Below, one piece after another: positions 34,620-43,744 of a DNA stretch of 48,886 bases (positions within the stretch are counted from its first letter, which is position 1; each line of letters starts with the position of its first letter). The translations under genes were made by a program, and so were the position numbers. A model generated the notes under the pieces. That model did not search any database and was not told where the DNA came from. It worked only from the letters and a program-made list of their open reading frames with translations. The stretch is from Rubrivivax sp. SCN 71-131 (GTDB lineage Bacteria > Pseudomonadota > Gammaproteobacteria > Burkholderiales > Burkholderiaceae_C). The stretch is taken from assembly GCA_001724995.1 (NCBI GenBank), contig MEFD01000032.1:1-48886 (forward strand). The letters run 5' to 3'.

Positions 34620-36023
34620 TCAGGCCGCGGCCAGTCGCGCGCGATGCGCCGCGATGCGCGCGCGCACCTGCGCGGGCGCCGTGCCGCCGGTCACCGTGCG
34701 CGCGTGCATCGAGCCGCGCAGCGTCAGCACGTCGAAGGCGTCCTCAGCGATCAGCGGCTGGATCGCCTGCAGTTCGGCCAGCGACAGCTCGGCCAGATCG
34801 ACGCCCCGCTCCAGCGCCACCTTCACCGCGTGCGCCACCGCCTCATGGGCGTCGCGAAAGGGCAGGCCCTTCTTCACCAGGTAGTCGGCCAGATCGGTGG
34901 CGGTGGCGTAGCCGCGGCGCGCGGCGCGCTCCATCGCCTCGGGCCTGACCTTCAGGCCCTGGACCATCTCGGCCATGATGCGCAGCGTGTCCGAGAGCGT
35001 GTCGACGGTATCGAACAAGGGCTCCTTGTCTTCCTGGTTGTCCTTGTTGTAGGCCAGCGGCTGGCCCTTCATCAGCGTCAGCAGCGCCATGAGGTGGCCG
35101 ATCACGCGGCCGCTCTTGCCGCGCGCCAGCTCGGCGACGTCGGGGTTGCGCTTCTGCGGCATGATCGACGAGCCCGTGCAGTAGCGGTCGGCGAGGTCGA
35201 TGAAGCCGAAGTTCTGGCTCATCCACAGCACGATCTCCTCGGCCAGTCGCGAGACGTGCACCATGCCGATGGAGGCGAAGGCGCCGAATTCGAGCGCGAA
35301 GTCGCGGTCGCTGACTGCATCCAGGCTGTTCTCGCACAGGCCCTCGAAGCCGAGCGTGCGCGCCACGCGCTCGCGATCGAGCGCGTAGCTCGTCCCGGCC
35401 AGCGCCGCCGCTCCCAGCGGCAGGCGGTTGACGCGCCGGCGCAGGTCGCACAGGCGCTCGGCGTCGCGCGCGAACATTTCCACGTAGGCCAGCAGGTGGT
35501 GCGCGAAGCTCACCGGCTGCGCCACCTGCAGGTGCGTGAAGCCGGGCATCACCGTCTCGGCGTGGCCATCGGCCACCTCCAGCAGCGCGCGCTGCATCTC
35601 GAGCAGCAGGGGCCGCAGGCGATCGATCTCGCCGCGCAGCCACAGGCGCACGTCGGTGGCCACCTGGTCGTTGCGGCTGCGTCCGGTGTGCAGGCGCTTG
35701 CCGGCGTCGCCCACCAGCGCCGTCAGCCGCGCCTCGATGTTCAGGTGCACGTCCTCCAGCTCGAGCTTCCACTCGAAGCGGCCCGATTCGATCTCCTGCC
35801 CGATCTGTGTCATGCCGCGGCGGATGTCGGCGAGATCCTGCGCGCCGATGATGCCTTGCGCGGCCAGCATCTCGGCGTGCGCCAGGCTGCCTTCGATGTC
35901 GGCGCGCCAGAGGCGCTTGTCGAAATCGACGCTCGCCGTGTAGCGCTTGACGAGGTCGCTCATCGGCTCGGAGAAGAGCGCCGACCAGGCTTGGGCCTTG
36001 TTGGCCAGGGGATCGCTGGACAT
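34620..36023 (-). CDS. argH: Argininosuccinate lyase
   Basis: This 467-residue homotetrameric lyase of the fumarase/aspartase superfamily splits argininosuccinate to arginine and fumarate. [43 protein letters not shown] and the signature [26 protein letters not shown] with the catalytic Ser are all present. The length is normal. It is divergent from the AlgZ-like kinase gene, the common argH-algZ-algR arrangement. Confidence 0.96.
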   Translation of the reverse strand: MSSDPLANKAQAWSALFSEPMSDLVKRYTASVDFDKRLWRADIEGSLAHAEMLAAQGIIGAQDLADIRRGMTQIGQEIESGRFEWKLELEDVHLNIEARLTALVGDAGKRLHTGRSRNDQVATDVRLWLRGEIDRLRPLLLEMQRALLEVADGHAETVMPGFTHLQVAQPVSFAHHLLAYVEMFARDAERLCDLRRRVNRLPLGAAALAGTSYALDRERVARTLGFEGLCENSLDAVSDRDFALEFGAFASIGMVHVSRLAEEIVLWMSQNFGFIDLADRYCTGSSIMPQKRNPDVAELARGKSGRVIGHLMALLTLMKGQPLAYNKDNQEDKEPLFDTVDTLSDTLRIMAEMVQGLKVRPEAMERAARRGYATATDLADYLVKKGLPFRDAHEAVAHAVKVALERGVDLAELSLAELQAIQPLIAEDAFDVLTLRGSMHARTVTGGTAPAQVRARIAAHRARLAAA

Positions 36024-36096
36024 GGGGAATGCAGGCGGGAGGGCAAGGGGAGGGCGGCGCGGGGCTGCGTATTATCGGCGCGAGCTTCGCGTCGAC

Positions 36097-37221
36097 ATGT
36101 CCGAACCCCAGGATCCACCGCCCGACTTCGCGCCCACCGGCAGCCGCGCAGCCAGCCTCTGGCCCGAGAGCCAGCGCGTGAGCGAGTTCCGCAGCACGGC
36201 GCAGTCGCTGACGGGCTTCAGCCCGCTGGCCGAAGCCGGTAGTGCCGATGCGGCGGCCTACGACCTCTGCCAGCCGGCGCTGGGCCTGCGCGCGGTGCTG
36301 CTGGTGCAGCTGGTGCTGGCGATCGCCGTGCTGGCCGGCAGCGCCAGCGCTGCGGACTGGCTCGCGCGCCAGGGCGCTGCCGCCTTCGCTGGCGCGGCCG
36401 GCACGGTGCTGTGGCTGGCGCTGCTGTGCGCGGCGCGGCGCTGGCTCGGCCCGCGCGCGGTGGCGCTGCGCGGCACGGTGATGCTGCTGCTGGGCGCGCT
36501 CGTGGCGGTGCTGGTGTGGTGGCCGCTGGCGCTCGCCGGGCTGGCCGAAGGGGGTGTGCTGCGTCTGGCCGGCATGCTGCTTGCCGGCGGCGGCCTGGCG
36601 GCCCTGCTGTGGGCCTGGCTCGAGCTGCGCGCGCGCATCTGGCAGCCGGCGGCGAGCAGCGCGCGCCTGGCCGAGCTGCAGTCGCGCATCCGCCCGCACT
36701 TCCTCTTCAACACGCTGAACACGGCGGTGGCGCTGGTGCGCATCGACCCGGCGCGCGCCGAAGCCGTGCTCGAGGACCTGGCCGAGCTCTTTCGCGTCGC
36801 GCTGGCCGAGAGCGGCAGCGCGGTGACGCTGGCCGACGAGGTGACGCTGGCGCGGCGCTATCTGGCGATCGAGGCGGTGCGCTTCGGCGCCCGGCTGCAG
36901 GTGAGCTGGGCGCTCGAGCCGCAGGCCCTGTACGCGCGCGTGCCCCCGCTGGTGCTGCAGCCGCTGGTGGAGAACGCCGTGCGCCACGGCATCGAGTCGG
37001 CCGCGGGGGGCGGGCGGATCCGCGTCGAGGCCATGGCCCGGCGCGGGCAGGCCGTGATCATCGTCCACAACACGTTGGGCGACGAACCCGCCCCCACCGG
37101 GCACGGCATGGCGCTGGACAACGTGCGCGAGCGCCTGCGGCTGCTGCACGACCTCGCCGGCCAGTGCGAGACCTGGCGCGACGACGAGGGCTTTCACGCC
37201 CGCATCACGGTGCCGCTGTGA
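36097..37221 (+). CDS. LytS/AlgZ-type sensor histidine kinase
   Basis: This 374-residue kinase has four to five membrane helices at about 70-180 (LRAVLLVQLVLAIAVLAGSA, GTVLWLALLCAA, MLLLGALVAVLVWWPLALAG, GMLLAGGGLAALLWAWLEL), then the His_kinase domain ARLAELQSRIRPHFLFNTLNTAVALVR, whose His is the phospho-acceptor, and an ATPase domain with PPLVLQPLVENAVRHGIE and GHGMALDNVRERL. Lacking extracellular domains, it may sense a membrane signal. TATTAT at 36070-36075 is a possible -10. The stop overlaps the GTG of the regulator (GTGA). Confidence 0.9.
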   Translation: MSEPQDPPPDFAPTGSRAASLWPESQRVSEFRSTAQSLTGFSPLAEAGSADAAAYDLCQPALGLRAVLLVQLVLAIAVLAGSASAADWLARQGAAAFAGAAGTVLWLALLCAARRWLGPRAVALRGTVMLLLGALVAVLVWWPLALAGLAEGGVLRLAGMLLAGGGLAALLWAWLELRARIWQPAASSARLAELQSRIRPHFLFNTLNTAVALVRIDPARAEAVLEDLAELFRVALAESGSAVTLADEVTLARRYLAIEAVRFGARLQVSWALEPQALYARVPPLVLQPLVENAVRHGIESAAGGGRIRVEAMARRGQAVIIVHNTLGDEPAPTGHGMALDNVRERLRLLHDLAGQCETWRDDEGFHARITVPL

Positions 37222-37970
37222 ACCCCGCGCTGCGCACGCTGATCGTCGACGACGAGGAACTCGCGCGCCTGCGCCTGCGCGGGCTGCTGCAGGAACTCGC
37301 CGAGCCGGCGCTCGAGGTCATCGGCGAGGCCGCCGACGCAGCGTCGGCGTTGGCCTTGCTGCAGGCCCGGCCCTGCGAGCTGGTGCTGCTGGACATCCGC
37401 ATGCCCGGGCGCGACGGCATGCAGCTCGCCGCGGCGCTGCGTTCGCTGCCGCAGCCGCCGTCGGTGGTCTTCGTCACCGCGCACGGCAGCCATGCACTGC
37501 GCGCCTTCGAGTTGGAGGCGGTCGACTACCTGACCAAGCCGGTGCGCCGCGAGCGACTGCAGGCCGCGCTGCAGCGCGTCGTGCAGCGGCGCTGGCCGGC
37601 GCAGGGCCAGGGCGGCGCGCGACTCGAGGAGCCGGTGCTGGTGGCGCACACGCGCGGGCAGCTGCGCCGCATCCCGGTGGCCGAGGTGCTGGTGCTGAAG
37701 GCCGAGCAGAAGTACGTCACGCTGCGCACCGCGGCCGAGACGCACCTGCTGGACGATTCGCTCACCGACCTCGAGCAGCGCCTGGGCCCGGGCTTCATCC
37801 GCATCCACCGCAACGCACTCGTCGCCGCGCGCGCGGTACGCGAATTGCGCCCGCATGCCGAGCCCGGCGGCGAGGAATCCTGGGCCGTGCGCGTGGCGCC
37901 GATCGACGAATGGCTGCTTGTCTCGCGCCGCCAGCTGCCGGCGGTGCGCGAGGCGCTGGGACGCCGCTGA
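37218..37970 (+). CDS. LytTR response regulator, AlgR-like
   Basis: This 250-residue regulator has an N-terminal receiver with acidic pocket VDDEELAR, phospho-acceptor Asp in LVLLDIRMPGRDGM, switch residue in VVFVTAHG and Lys in YLTKPVRRERL. The C-terminal LytTR DNA-binding domain reads VAEVLVLKAEQKYVTLRTAAETHLLDDSLTDLEQRLGPGFIRIHRNALVA. The GTG start (37218) overlaps the kinase stop. Targets are not evident from sequence. In many proteobacteria hemC follows algR; here a CRISPR array follows instead. Confidence 0.92.
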   Translation: MNPALRTLIVDDEELARLRLRGLLQELAEPALEVIGEAADAASALALLQARPCELVLLDIRMPGRDGMQLAAALRSLPQPPSVVFVTAHGSHALRAFELEAVDYLTKPVRRERLQAALQRVVQRRWPAQGQGGARLEEPVLVAHTRGQLRRIPVAEVLVLKAEQKYVTLRTAAETHLLDDSLTDLEQRLGPGFIRIHRNALVAARAVRELRPHAEPGGEESWAVRVAPIDEWLLVSRRQLPAVREALGRR

Positions 37971-38111
37971 AGCGCGCGAGTCGGGGCGGCGCACCCGAGC
38001 TCCGCCGAGGCCAACCCGCCAGCGCGAACGGGCGGCCGCCGAGGTGGCCCACCGGCGAGCCGACCCTGAGCAACAGCCGCAGTAGTCGCGTCCGAGCCTT
38101 GGCTGCGCCGA

Positions 38112-39939
38112 CTTTCAATCCACGCGCGCCCGATTAAGGGCGCGCGACCGCCCTTCCACTTGATCCCGCGCGGGTGCAGGATGTTTCAATCCACGCGCGC
38201 CCGATTAAGGGCGCGCGACCGAGCGCCGCCCCGTCGCCGCGGAATTCGTAGTGGTTTCAATCCACGCGCGCCCGATTAAGGGCGCGCGACATGGGCTGGC
38301 AGGTCAAGGGAAGTGGTTTGCGAGTGTTTCAATCCACGCGCGCCCGATTAAGGGCGCGCGACCTCCAAGGCCGCCGGCAATGGATTAGCCCCTCCGTTTC
38401 AATCCACGCGCGCCCGATTAAGGGCGCGCGACCGGCTCAAGCGGCGGATCCAGCGTGGCGTCAGCCAGTTTCAATCCACGCGCGCCCGATTAAGGGCGCG
38501 CGACGCCCTCTCCAACCAACCGAGTGACCAAAATGATCAGTTTCAATCCACGCGCGCCCGATTAAGGGCGCGCGACGAGCTTGCGCAGCGCCTACCACCA
38601 GCGGCACGTATGTTTCAATCCACGCGCGCCCGATTAAGGGCGCGCGACTGCGCAGCGTTGTGAACCAGATCGCCATCCCCGTGGGTTTCAATCCACGCGC
38701 GCCCGATTAAGGGCGCGCGACCGGCCATGATCGCCGCCATCGCCGCCATGCGAACGTTTCAATCCACGCGCGCCCGATTAAGGGCGCGCGACCACGCCGT
38801 CACCGTCAAGCCGGCCAAGACCGCCGTGTTTCAATCCACGCGCGCCCGATTAAGGGCGCGCGACCGCAGCCTTCGCGCGGCTGTGGCGCTACCTGCAGGT
38901 TTCAATCCACGCGCGCCCGATTAAGGGCGCGCGACTGCCTGGATACCCAAGTTCGGGCTGCACCAGCACTTGTTTCAATCCACGCGCGCCCGATTAAGGG
39001 CGCGCGACCGCGTGCCAGCTCGGTGCGCGCGATGCGGCTTGCGTTTCAATCCACGCGCGCCCGATTAAGGGCGCGCGACCGACAACGAAGGACAAGCTCC
39101 ACGCGTTGCCGGAGTTTCAATCCACGCGCGCCCGATTAAGGGCGCGCGACACGTGAGCGCCGCCGTCAGCACCGCCCGCGATGTAGTTTCAATCCACGCG
39201 CGCCCGATTAAGGGCGCGCGACCAAGACCATCCCACAGGAGACTGACCCCCATGGCGTTTCAATCCACGCGCGCCCGATTAAGGGCGCGCGACTGCCGAG
39301 CTACTGGCGACTGCGGGCCTCGAATACGCAGTTTCAATCCACGCGCGCCCGATTAAGGGCGCGCGACGACGCAGGCACGACCTGGCCGACTGCGGGCAAT
39401 GGTTTCAATCCACGCGCGCCCGATTAAGGGCGCGCGACCGAACGAACTGGCCGGAACCCCCGGCACGGTCGACGTTTCAATCCACGCGCGCCCGATTAAG
39501 GGCGCGCGACTGGACGCCTACCCGTGGGGGCGCGGCGTGCTGCAGTTTCAATCCACGCGCGCCCGATTAAGGGCGCGCGACGCGCCATGACGGTGCCGGG
39601 CTGACGGAACAGCGTGTTTCAATCCACGCGCGCCCGATTAAGGGCGCGCGACCATTCAACGACTCCTGCACGCGCCGGTCGACGCGAGTTTCAATCCACG
39701 CGCGCCCGATTAAGGGCGCGCGACGTCTTGTCAGCCTTCTCGAGCGTCAGCCCGCGGATGTTTCAATCCACGCGCGCCCGATTAAGGGCGCGCGACCGGC
39801 CGGAAGCGTGGCCACGTATCGCGGCCATTGGTTTCAATCCACGCGCGCCCGATTAAGGGCGCGCGACGACCGCGGCAATGTCGTCGAGAGTCGTGTTACG
39901 CAGTTTCAATCCACGCGCGCCCGATTAAGGGCGCGCGAC
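38112..39939 (-). CRISPR. Type I-C CRISPR array, 26 repeats and 25 spacers
   Basis: The 37-base repeat reads GTTTCAATCCACG on the plus strand, continues with a 9-bp stem (CGCGCGCCC, loop GATTAA, GGGCGCGCG) and ends in AC. Starts run from 38112 to 39903 at 70-74-base intervals, so spacers are 33-37 bases. I counted 26 repeats; no two spacers look alike. On the minus strand the repeat ends in GGATTGAAAC, the usual type I-C 3' end, so the array is read leftward with the leader at the right. The leader-distal repeat (38112) has one changed end base (C for G on the plus strand). The 141 bases between algR and the array hold nothing recognisable. Confidence 0.98.
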
Positions 39940-40118
39940 ACCGCTCGCGCAAGCGCCTGTCGCGACACGCGTTTTTGACGTCGTGGCGCGGACCTGACGA
40001 AGCGACGGGTGGCATTCTCCGTCGAAGTCGAGCGTCCGACCGTGCTGCCCCAGGGCCGGCGGCGATCCGTGTCGTGCGCGAACCTCACCCGCTGTCGCCG
40101 ACGCTGAGGGTTCGCGCG
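39940..40118 (-). promoter_or_regulatory. CRISPR leader with a long inverted repeat
   Basis: This is the 179-base region between the leader-proximal repeat and the cas2 stop. It contains a TTTTTG run near 39970 and, at 40076-40117, the inverted repeat GCGCGAACCTC / GAGGGTTCGCGC (11-12 bp with one bulged base, 19-base loop) ending right after cas2. The array promoter should lie here. The hairpin may end cas transcription or be a protein-binding element of the leader. No gene is visible. Confidence 0.7.
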
Positions 40119-40409
40119 TCACAGCACTAGGGGGCCATCAAAGTCGGTGGCTCGGAACCGGCCATGCTCGCGAACCTCGCAGCCCCGCGTGTCGGCCAAT
40201 CGGTACAGGCGCAGGCAGTCACTGTCGAGATCCATGATGGACAGCAGGCGCCGCTCCAGATCTTCCATGCCCGCCAAATCCAGCTGGCACTCGAACACCG
40301 ACTTCTGCACGCGCTGCCCCCGGCCTTCGCAGGCCTTCGCCACACGCCGCAGGCGGCGCCGGCCTTCGCGCGTCTCGGTATTGACGTCGTAGCACACGAT
40401 GACGAGCAT
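40119..40409 (-). CDS. cas2: Cas2, spacer acquisition subunit
   Basis: This 96-residue ferredoxin-fold protein begins [41 protein letters not shown], the standard Cas2 opening with Asp8 after the first strand. It forms the Cas1-Cas2 integrase that inserts spacers at the leader. The length is typical of type I-C. It is the last gene of the cas operon, 21 bases after cas1 and next to the leader. Confidence 0.97.
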   Translation of the reverse strand: MLVIVCYDVNTETREGRRRLRRVAKACEGRGQRVQKSVFECQLDLAGMEDLERRLLSIMDLDSDCLRLYRLADTRGCEVREHGRFRATDFDGPLVL

Positions 40410-40430
40410 GCGGACATCCCCCCCTGTGCT

Positions 40431-41459
40431 TCAGCGCACCGCAAACGGCGGGTACTCGGGCGCCTCGCCGCGCAGGTGTCGCGCCAGCAGTCGCGCCTGC
40501 ACCAGCGGCACCAGGCCCAGCGGCACGTTTTCGGCCAGCAGCGGGTGCGTCAGCGCCTCCTGCTTGCGCTCCTGGAAGGCCACCACCACCGCCTTGCGGG
40601 CATCGCCTTCCAGCATCACGGCGCCGCCCTCGCGCTCGGCAAAGTCGCCGAAGCCGATCTGCAGGCGATTCACCAGCGTCAGCGCCAGCCGGTCGGCGAA
40701 GGGGCGGAATTCCTCCATCAGGTCCAGCGCCAGCGCGGCGCGCCCCGGGCGCAGCGCGTGCAGGTAGCCCACCTGCGGGTCCAGCCCGGCGGCTTCGCAG
40801 GCGCTGCGGCAGTCGTTCATCCACATGGCGTAGAGGAAGGACAGCAGCGCATTGATGCGATCACGCGGCGGGCGCCGACTGCGGCCGTCCATCGTGAAGT
40901 GATCGCGCAGCTCGGGCCGCACCAGTCGGCTCAGCGCCGCGAAGTAGCCACGTGCCGCCTCGCCTTCCACGCCACGCACCGCATCCAGCGTGATTGCGCC
41001 GGGCAGTGCGCGCTGGCTGGCGGCCAGGTTCTGCGCCGCGCGCGTCAAGGCCTGGCGGTCGGTGTCGATCTTGGCCTCGCGCGCGCCGCGCAGCAGCACA
41101 TGACGCTGGTTGCGCAGCTTGCCGGCGACGATGCGTCGGCCCAGGTTGAGCGCGAAGGCCTCGTCCTTGCTCGTATCGTGCTGTGACCGGCGCAGCAGCA
41201 CATTGCCCGCGGTGGCACCTTCCAGGCGTGCCTTGAAGCGGCCGTTCGAGTCCAGAAGCACCAGCGCGATGCCGTCGTCGGCCAGCCGGTGCATCAGCGG
41301 CACGCTCACGCTCACCGGGCCGAAGCACACCACCGCGCCCAGGTGGTGAAGGGGCACGCGCAGCCGCGCCTCGTCGCCCACCAGCAGGCGCAGCGTGTCG
41401 TTGTCCAGCCGCAGGTGGCTGTCGGGCAGCGTCACGTACAAGGTATTGAGCAGCTGCAT
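40431..41459 (-). CDS. cas1: Cas1, spacer integrase
   Basis: This 342-residue type I-C Cas1 begins MQLLNTLYVTLPDSHLRLDNDTLRL with a beta-rich N-terminal domain, followed by a helical catalytic domain. NALLSFLYAMWMNDCRSACEAAGLDPQVGYLHALRPGRAALALDLMEEFRP holds the metal-binding Glu, His and acidic residues. It catalyses cleavage-ligation of new spacers into the array. The ATG (41457-41459) is two bases after the cas4 stop. All key residues are present, so adaptation looks functional. Confidence 0.97.
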   Translation of the reverse strand: MQLLNTLYVTLPDSHLRLDNDTLRLLVGDEARLRVPLHHLGAVVCFGPVSVSVPLMHRLADDGIALVLLDSNGRFKARLEGATAGNVLLRRSQHDTSKDEAFALNLGRRIVAGKLRNQRHVLLRGAREAKIDTDRQALTRAAQNLAASQRALPGAITLDAVRGVEGEAARGYFAALSRLVRPELRDHFTMDGRSRRPPRDRINALLSFLYAMWMNDCRSACEAAGLDPQVGYLHALRPGRAALALDLMEEFRPFADRLALTLVNRLQIGFGDFAEREGGAVMLEGDARKAVVVAFQERKQEALTHPLLAENVPLGLVPLVQARLLARHLRGEAPEYPPFAVR

Positions 41460-41461
41460 GG

Positions 41462-42100
41462 TCAGGCCAGGTCGTCATGGGGGTCGAACAAGTCGGCATC
41501 GCTGCTCGCGCTCAGTCTGGCCAGCGCCTCGGGTTGACAGCGGTCGCGCAGCGAGCAGCCGTGACAACGCCGCATGTCGGCGGTGGGCGGGGGCAGATGG
41601 CCGGCTGCCAGCATGGCGCGTGCCGCGGCGGCGGTCTCGGCCACCAGGGTTCGCAGCGCGTCGTCGATCTGCACCACCCGCCGCCGCTTGGAGCTGGCAT
41701 AGAACAAGGCCCCCTCGTTGACCGGGTGGCCGGTCATTTCCTGCAGGCACAAGGCCTGTGCAGCCAGTTGCAGGTCGTCGCAGGCGGCGATGTCGGCGGC
41801 CTTGTGGCGGCTGCCGTGCTTGTATTCCACCGGGTAGGGCGTGCCGTCGGGCTCGAACTCCACCGTATCGGCCTTGCCGACCAGGCCCAGGCGGTCGCTG
41901 AACAGCGGCAGGGCGCGTTCGACACGCAGGCCGCGGCGGACCTCGAAACCCGGACGGTCCACCTGTGCATGCACGGCGTTGCCGCGCAGGGTATGCAGGT
42001 TGTCGTCGAAGGCCTGTTCCAGGTGGATCAGGCCGCACTGGCGCGGGCAATACGCCCAGTGCTGCAGGGCCGACAGGGGCAGGGGGTCGGCGTCGTCCAT
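41462..42100 (-). CDS. cas4: Cas4, Fe-S nuclease for PAM-dependent spacer processing
   Basis: This 212-residue RecB-like nuclease has iron-sulfur ligands Cys18 and/or Cys22 (AYCPRQCGL) with Cys179, Cys182 and Cys188 (RRCHGCSLRDRC). The nuclease acids are Asp78 (GKADTVEF) and E92-x-K94 (VEYKHG), followed by Gln in DDLQLAAQALCL. In type I-C, Cas4 works with Cas1-Cas2 to trim prespacers at the PAM. It lies ten bases after the inserted DUF5615 gene rather than directly after cas7. Confidence 0.96.
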   Translation of the reverse strand: MDDADPLPLSALQHWAYCPRQCGLIHLEQAFDDNLHTLRGNAVHAQVDRPGFEVRRGLRVERALPLFSDRLGLVGKADTVEFEPDGTPYPVEYKHGSRHKAADIAACDDLQLAAQALCLQEMTGHPVNEGALFYASSKRRRVVQIDDALRTLVAETAAAARAMLAAGHLPPPTADMRRCHGCSLRDRCQPEALARLSASSDADLFDPHDDLA

Positions 42101-42110
42101 CGCTGCTTCG

Positions 42111-42476
42111 TCAGGGCTGCGGCGGCAAGGCCCGTCGGCGCAGCCCTTCGCGCGTGCACACCACGAATTGTCCTTGCACAGGTTCGTCCAGGGCCTGCAG
42201 CACGAGTGCAGCGGCCACGGCCCCGTCGATGGGGTGCAGGCGCAGATACAGGATGGCGGGTGGTACCGGCTCTCCGCGCCGGTAGACCAGGTCGCCGAAA
42301 TCGGCGTCGAAGGTCACGAGGACACGTCCCGATGCCCGGGCCAGCGCCAGCACGCGCCGGTCTTCGGCGGCGGCCTCGGCCTGAGCGATGTGCAGCACAT
42401 CGTGGCCGGCCCTGGCGAGTGCGTCGGCCGTCGAACGGGGCAGGTTCTCGTCGAGCAGCAAGGCGGCCATCGGCAT
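42111..42476 (-). CDS. DUF5615 PIN-like protein, putative toxin of a TA pair
   Basis: This 121-residue protein has the DUF5615 layout: MAALLLDENLPRSTADALARAGHDVLHI, then SGRVLVTFDADFGDLVYRRG. The acidic residues Asp9, Glu10, Asp57, Asp59 and Asp62 match the metal-binding set of PIN-like nucleases. DUF5615 genes usually follow a DUF433 gene, as here, and the pairs are regarded as VapBC-like toxin-antitoxin modules. It lies between cas7 and cas4, 13 bases after the DUF433 gene and 10 before cas4, on the same strand. RNase activity is an inference. Confidence 0.85.
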   Translation of the reverse strand: MPMAALLLDENLPRSTADALARAGHDVLHIAQAEAAAEDRRVLALARASGRVLVTFDADFGDLVYRRGEPVPPAILYLRLHPIDGAVAAALVLQALDEPVQGQFVVCTREGLRRRALPPQP

Positions 42477-42489
42477 GCCCGGCGCGGGT

Positions 42490-42741
42490 TCAGCCGGTCA
42501 TGCCTTCGGCGGCCTTGGCCTTGAGCACGAAGTCCTCCTCCTTCAAGCAGTCCCTGACGAAGGCAAAGACGGCCTGCAGGTCGTCGGGCTTGACCTGCGG
42601 GTACTCGTCGAGGATGCGCTGGCTGCTCCAGCCCGAGGCCATCAGATCCAGGATGAAGTCGACGCCGATCCGCGTGCCGGCGATGCGCGGCCGCCCGAAC
42701 AAGGTGTCGGGGGTGGTCACGATGCGGTCCTGCCAGTCCAT
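42490..42741 (-). CDS. DUF433 protein, putative antitoxin
   Basis: This 83-residue protein fits DUF433: IVTTPDTLFGRPRIAGTRIGVDFILDLMASGWSSQRILDEYPQVKPDDLQAVFAFVRDCL, a tri-helical HTH-like fold. It is the usual upstream partner of DUF5615. The ATG (42739-42741) comes two bases after the cas7 stop, so it is translated from the cas message. It probably neutralises the DUF5615 protein and may bind DNA. The tail LKEEDFVLKAKAAEGMTG is charged and may be the toxin-wrapping part. Confidence 0.88.
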   Translation of the reverse strand: MDWQDRIVTTPDTLFGRPRIAGTRIGVDFILDLMASGWSSQRILDEYPQVKPDDLQAVFAFVRDCLKEEDFVLKAKAAEGMTG

Positions 42742-42743
42742 GT

Positions 42744-43742
42744 TCAGCACCTCCGGATCAGCCTGACGCCGCCGCCGGCCTCGGCCAGTTCGCCGATGGC
42801 CAGCTCGCGGCCGTCGAAGCGGACCGAGTATGCGCCGAAGTCGCGCACGGGCTCGTCGCCATCGCCGCGCCGGCCGACGACCAGGCGGTCGAACAGCGCA
42901 TGGGCATGGGCGTTGCCGAGTTCGCCGTCGTGCTCGAAGACGTAGAGGCCGCGCGTGCTCATCTGGCCGCGGGCGGCGCTGCGGTCGTGCTCGAACATCT
43001 GTTCCAGGGCCTGCCACAGCAATGCCAGGTCGGCGTCATCGAAGCCGGTCTGCCTGGCCAGGAACGCCGAGACGAAGCCGTGCGCGCGGTACAGGCCGTA
43101 GGGCACGGTGTGTTTGCGGCCCATGGTGCGGTTGTCGCCCTGCTGCTTCTCGGCCTCGGCCTCGGTGGCCACGGCGACGCGGGTGATCGAGTGTTCCAGC
43201 GCCACCACCGGATCGACGGAGCGGGCGAAGGTCAGCTGCACCGGGCCGCGCACCTGGCCGGCATTGGTGCCCGTGGACATCACGGCGCCGAAGCTGCGCA
43301 CGTCGAAAAAGTTCTGGCACATCCAGGCACGCGCCTTGTCCACGTCGTCGCCGCTGCCCTTGCGCTTGTCCTTGGCGCCCTTCTTCTTCGGTGCCGCCTC
43401 GGCGGCTTCGGCTTCGGCGGCCGGCGCTTCGGCGGGGTCGAGCTTGAGGGCCGAGTAGGCGCGCTGGTGTTGAAGGTTCAGGATGGCCTTTTCGCGGACA
43501 TAGATCTCGAAGCGCTTCGTACCGGGCTCGAAGGCTCCTTCCGGTTCGGGCGGTTTCTGGTCGGACTCTCGGGTCATGGCGACGAAATTGCGCACCTTGC
43601 GCTTGAGCGACACGTCGGTCACCAGGCCATGCCCGGTCTCGGCGTCCAGCCGCGGCAGGTTGCCGGCGTCGGGGTCGCCGTTGGGGTTGCCGTCCTTCAC
43701 GTCGAACAACAGCACGAAGTCGTAGCGGCGGGCGATGGCCAT
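42744..43742 (-). CDS. cas7: Cas7c (Csd2), crRNA backbone subunit of Cascade
   Basis: This 332-residue RAMP protein begins [48 protein letters not shown], the standard Csd2 start, and includes [31 protein letters not shown]. Several copies line the crRNA. Residues 102-134 are a low-complexity stretch rich in Ala, Glu and Lys ([20 protein letters not shown]). The protein seems somewhat longer than the usual 280-300, which that stretch would explain. The start is ATG 43740-43742, two bases after the cas8c stop. Confidence 0.96.
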   Translation of the reverse strand: MAIARRYDFVLLFDVKDGNPNGDPDAGNLPRLDAETGHGLVTDVSLKRKVRNFVAMTRESDQKPPEPEGAFEPGTKRFEIYVREKAILNLQHQRAYSALKLDPAEAPAAEAEAAEAAPKKKGAKDKRKGSGDDVDKARAWMCQNFFDVRSFGAVMSTGTNAGQVRGPVQLTFARSVDPVVALEHSITRVAVATEAEAEKQQGDNRTMGRKHTVPYGLYRAHGFVSAFLARQTGFDDADLALLWQALEQMFEHDRSAARGQMSTRGLYVFEHDGELGNAHAHALFDRLVVGRRGDGDEPVRDFGAYSVRFDGRELAIGELAEAGGGVRLIRRC

Positions 43743-43744
43743 GG

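Noticed and set aside
38291..39856. Several short frames inside the CRISPR array encoding repeated peptides
   Set aside because: They are translations of repeats and spacers, with no start signals.
42111..42741. Reading the DUF433/DUF5615 pair as unrecognised Cas subunits
   Set aside because: Both match known toxin-antitoxin-type families and the I-C set of Cas proteins is already complete without them.
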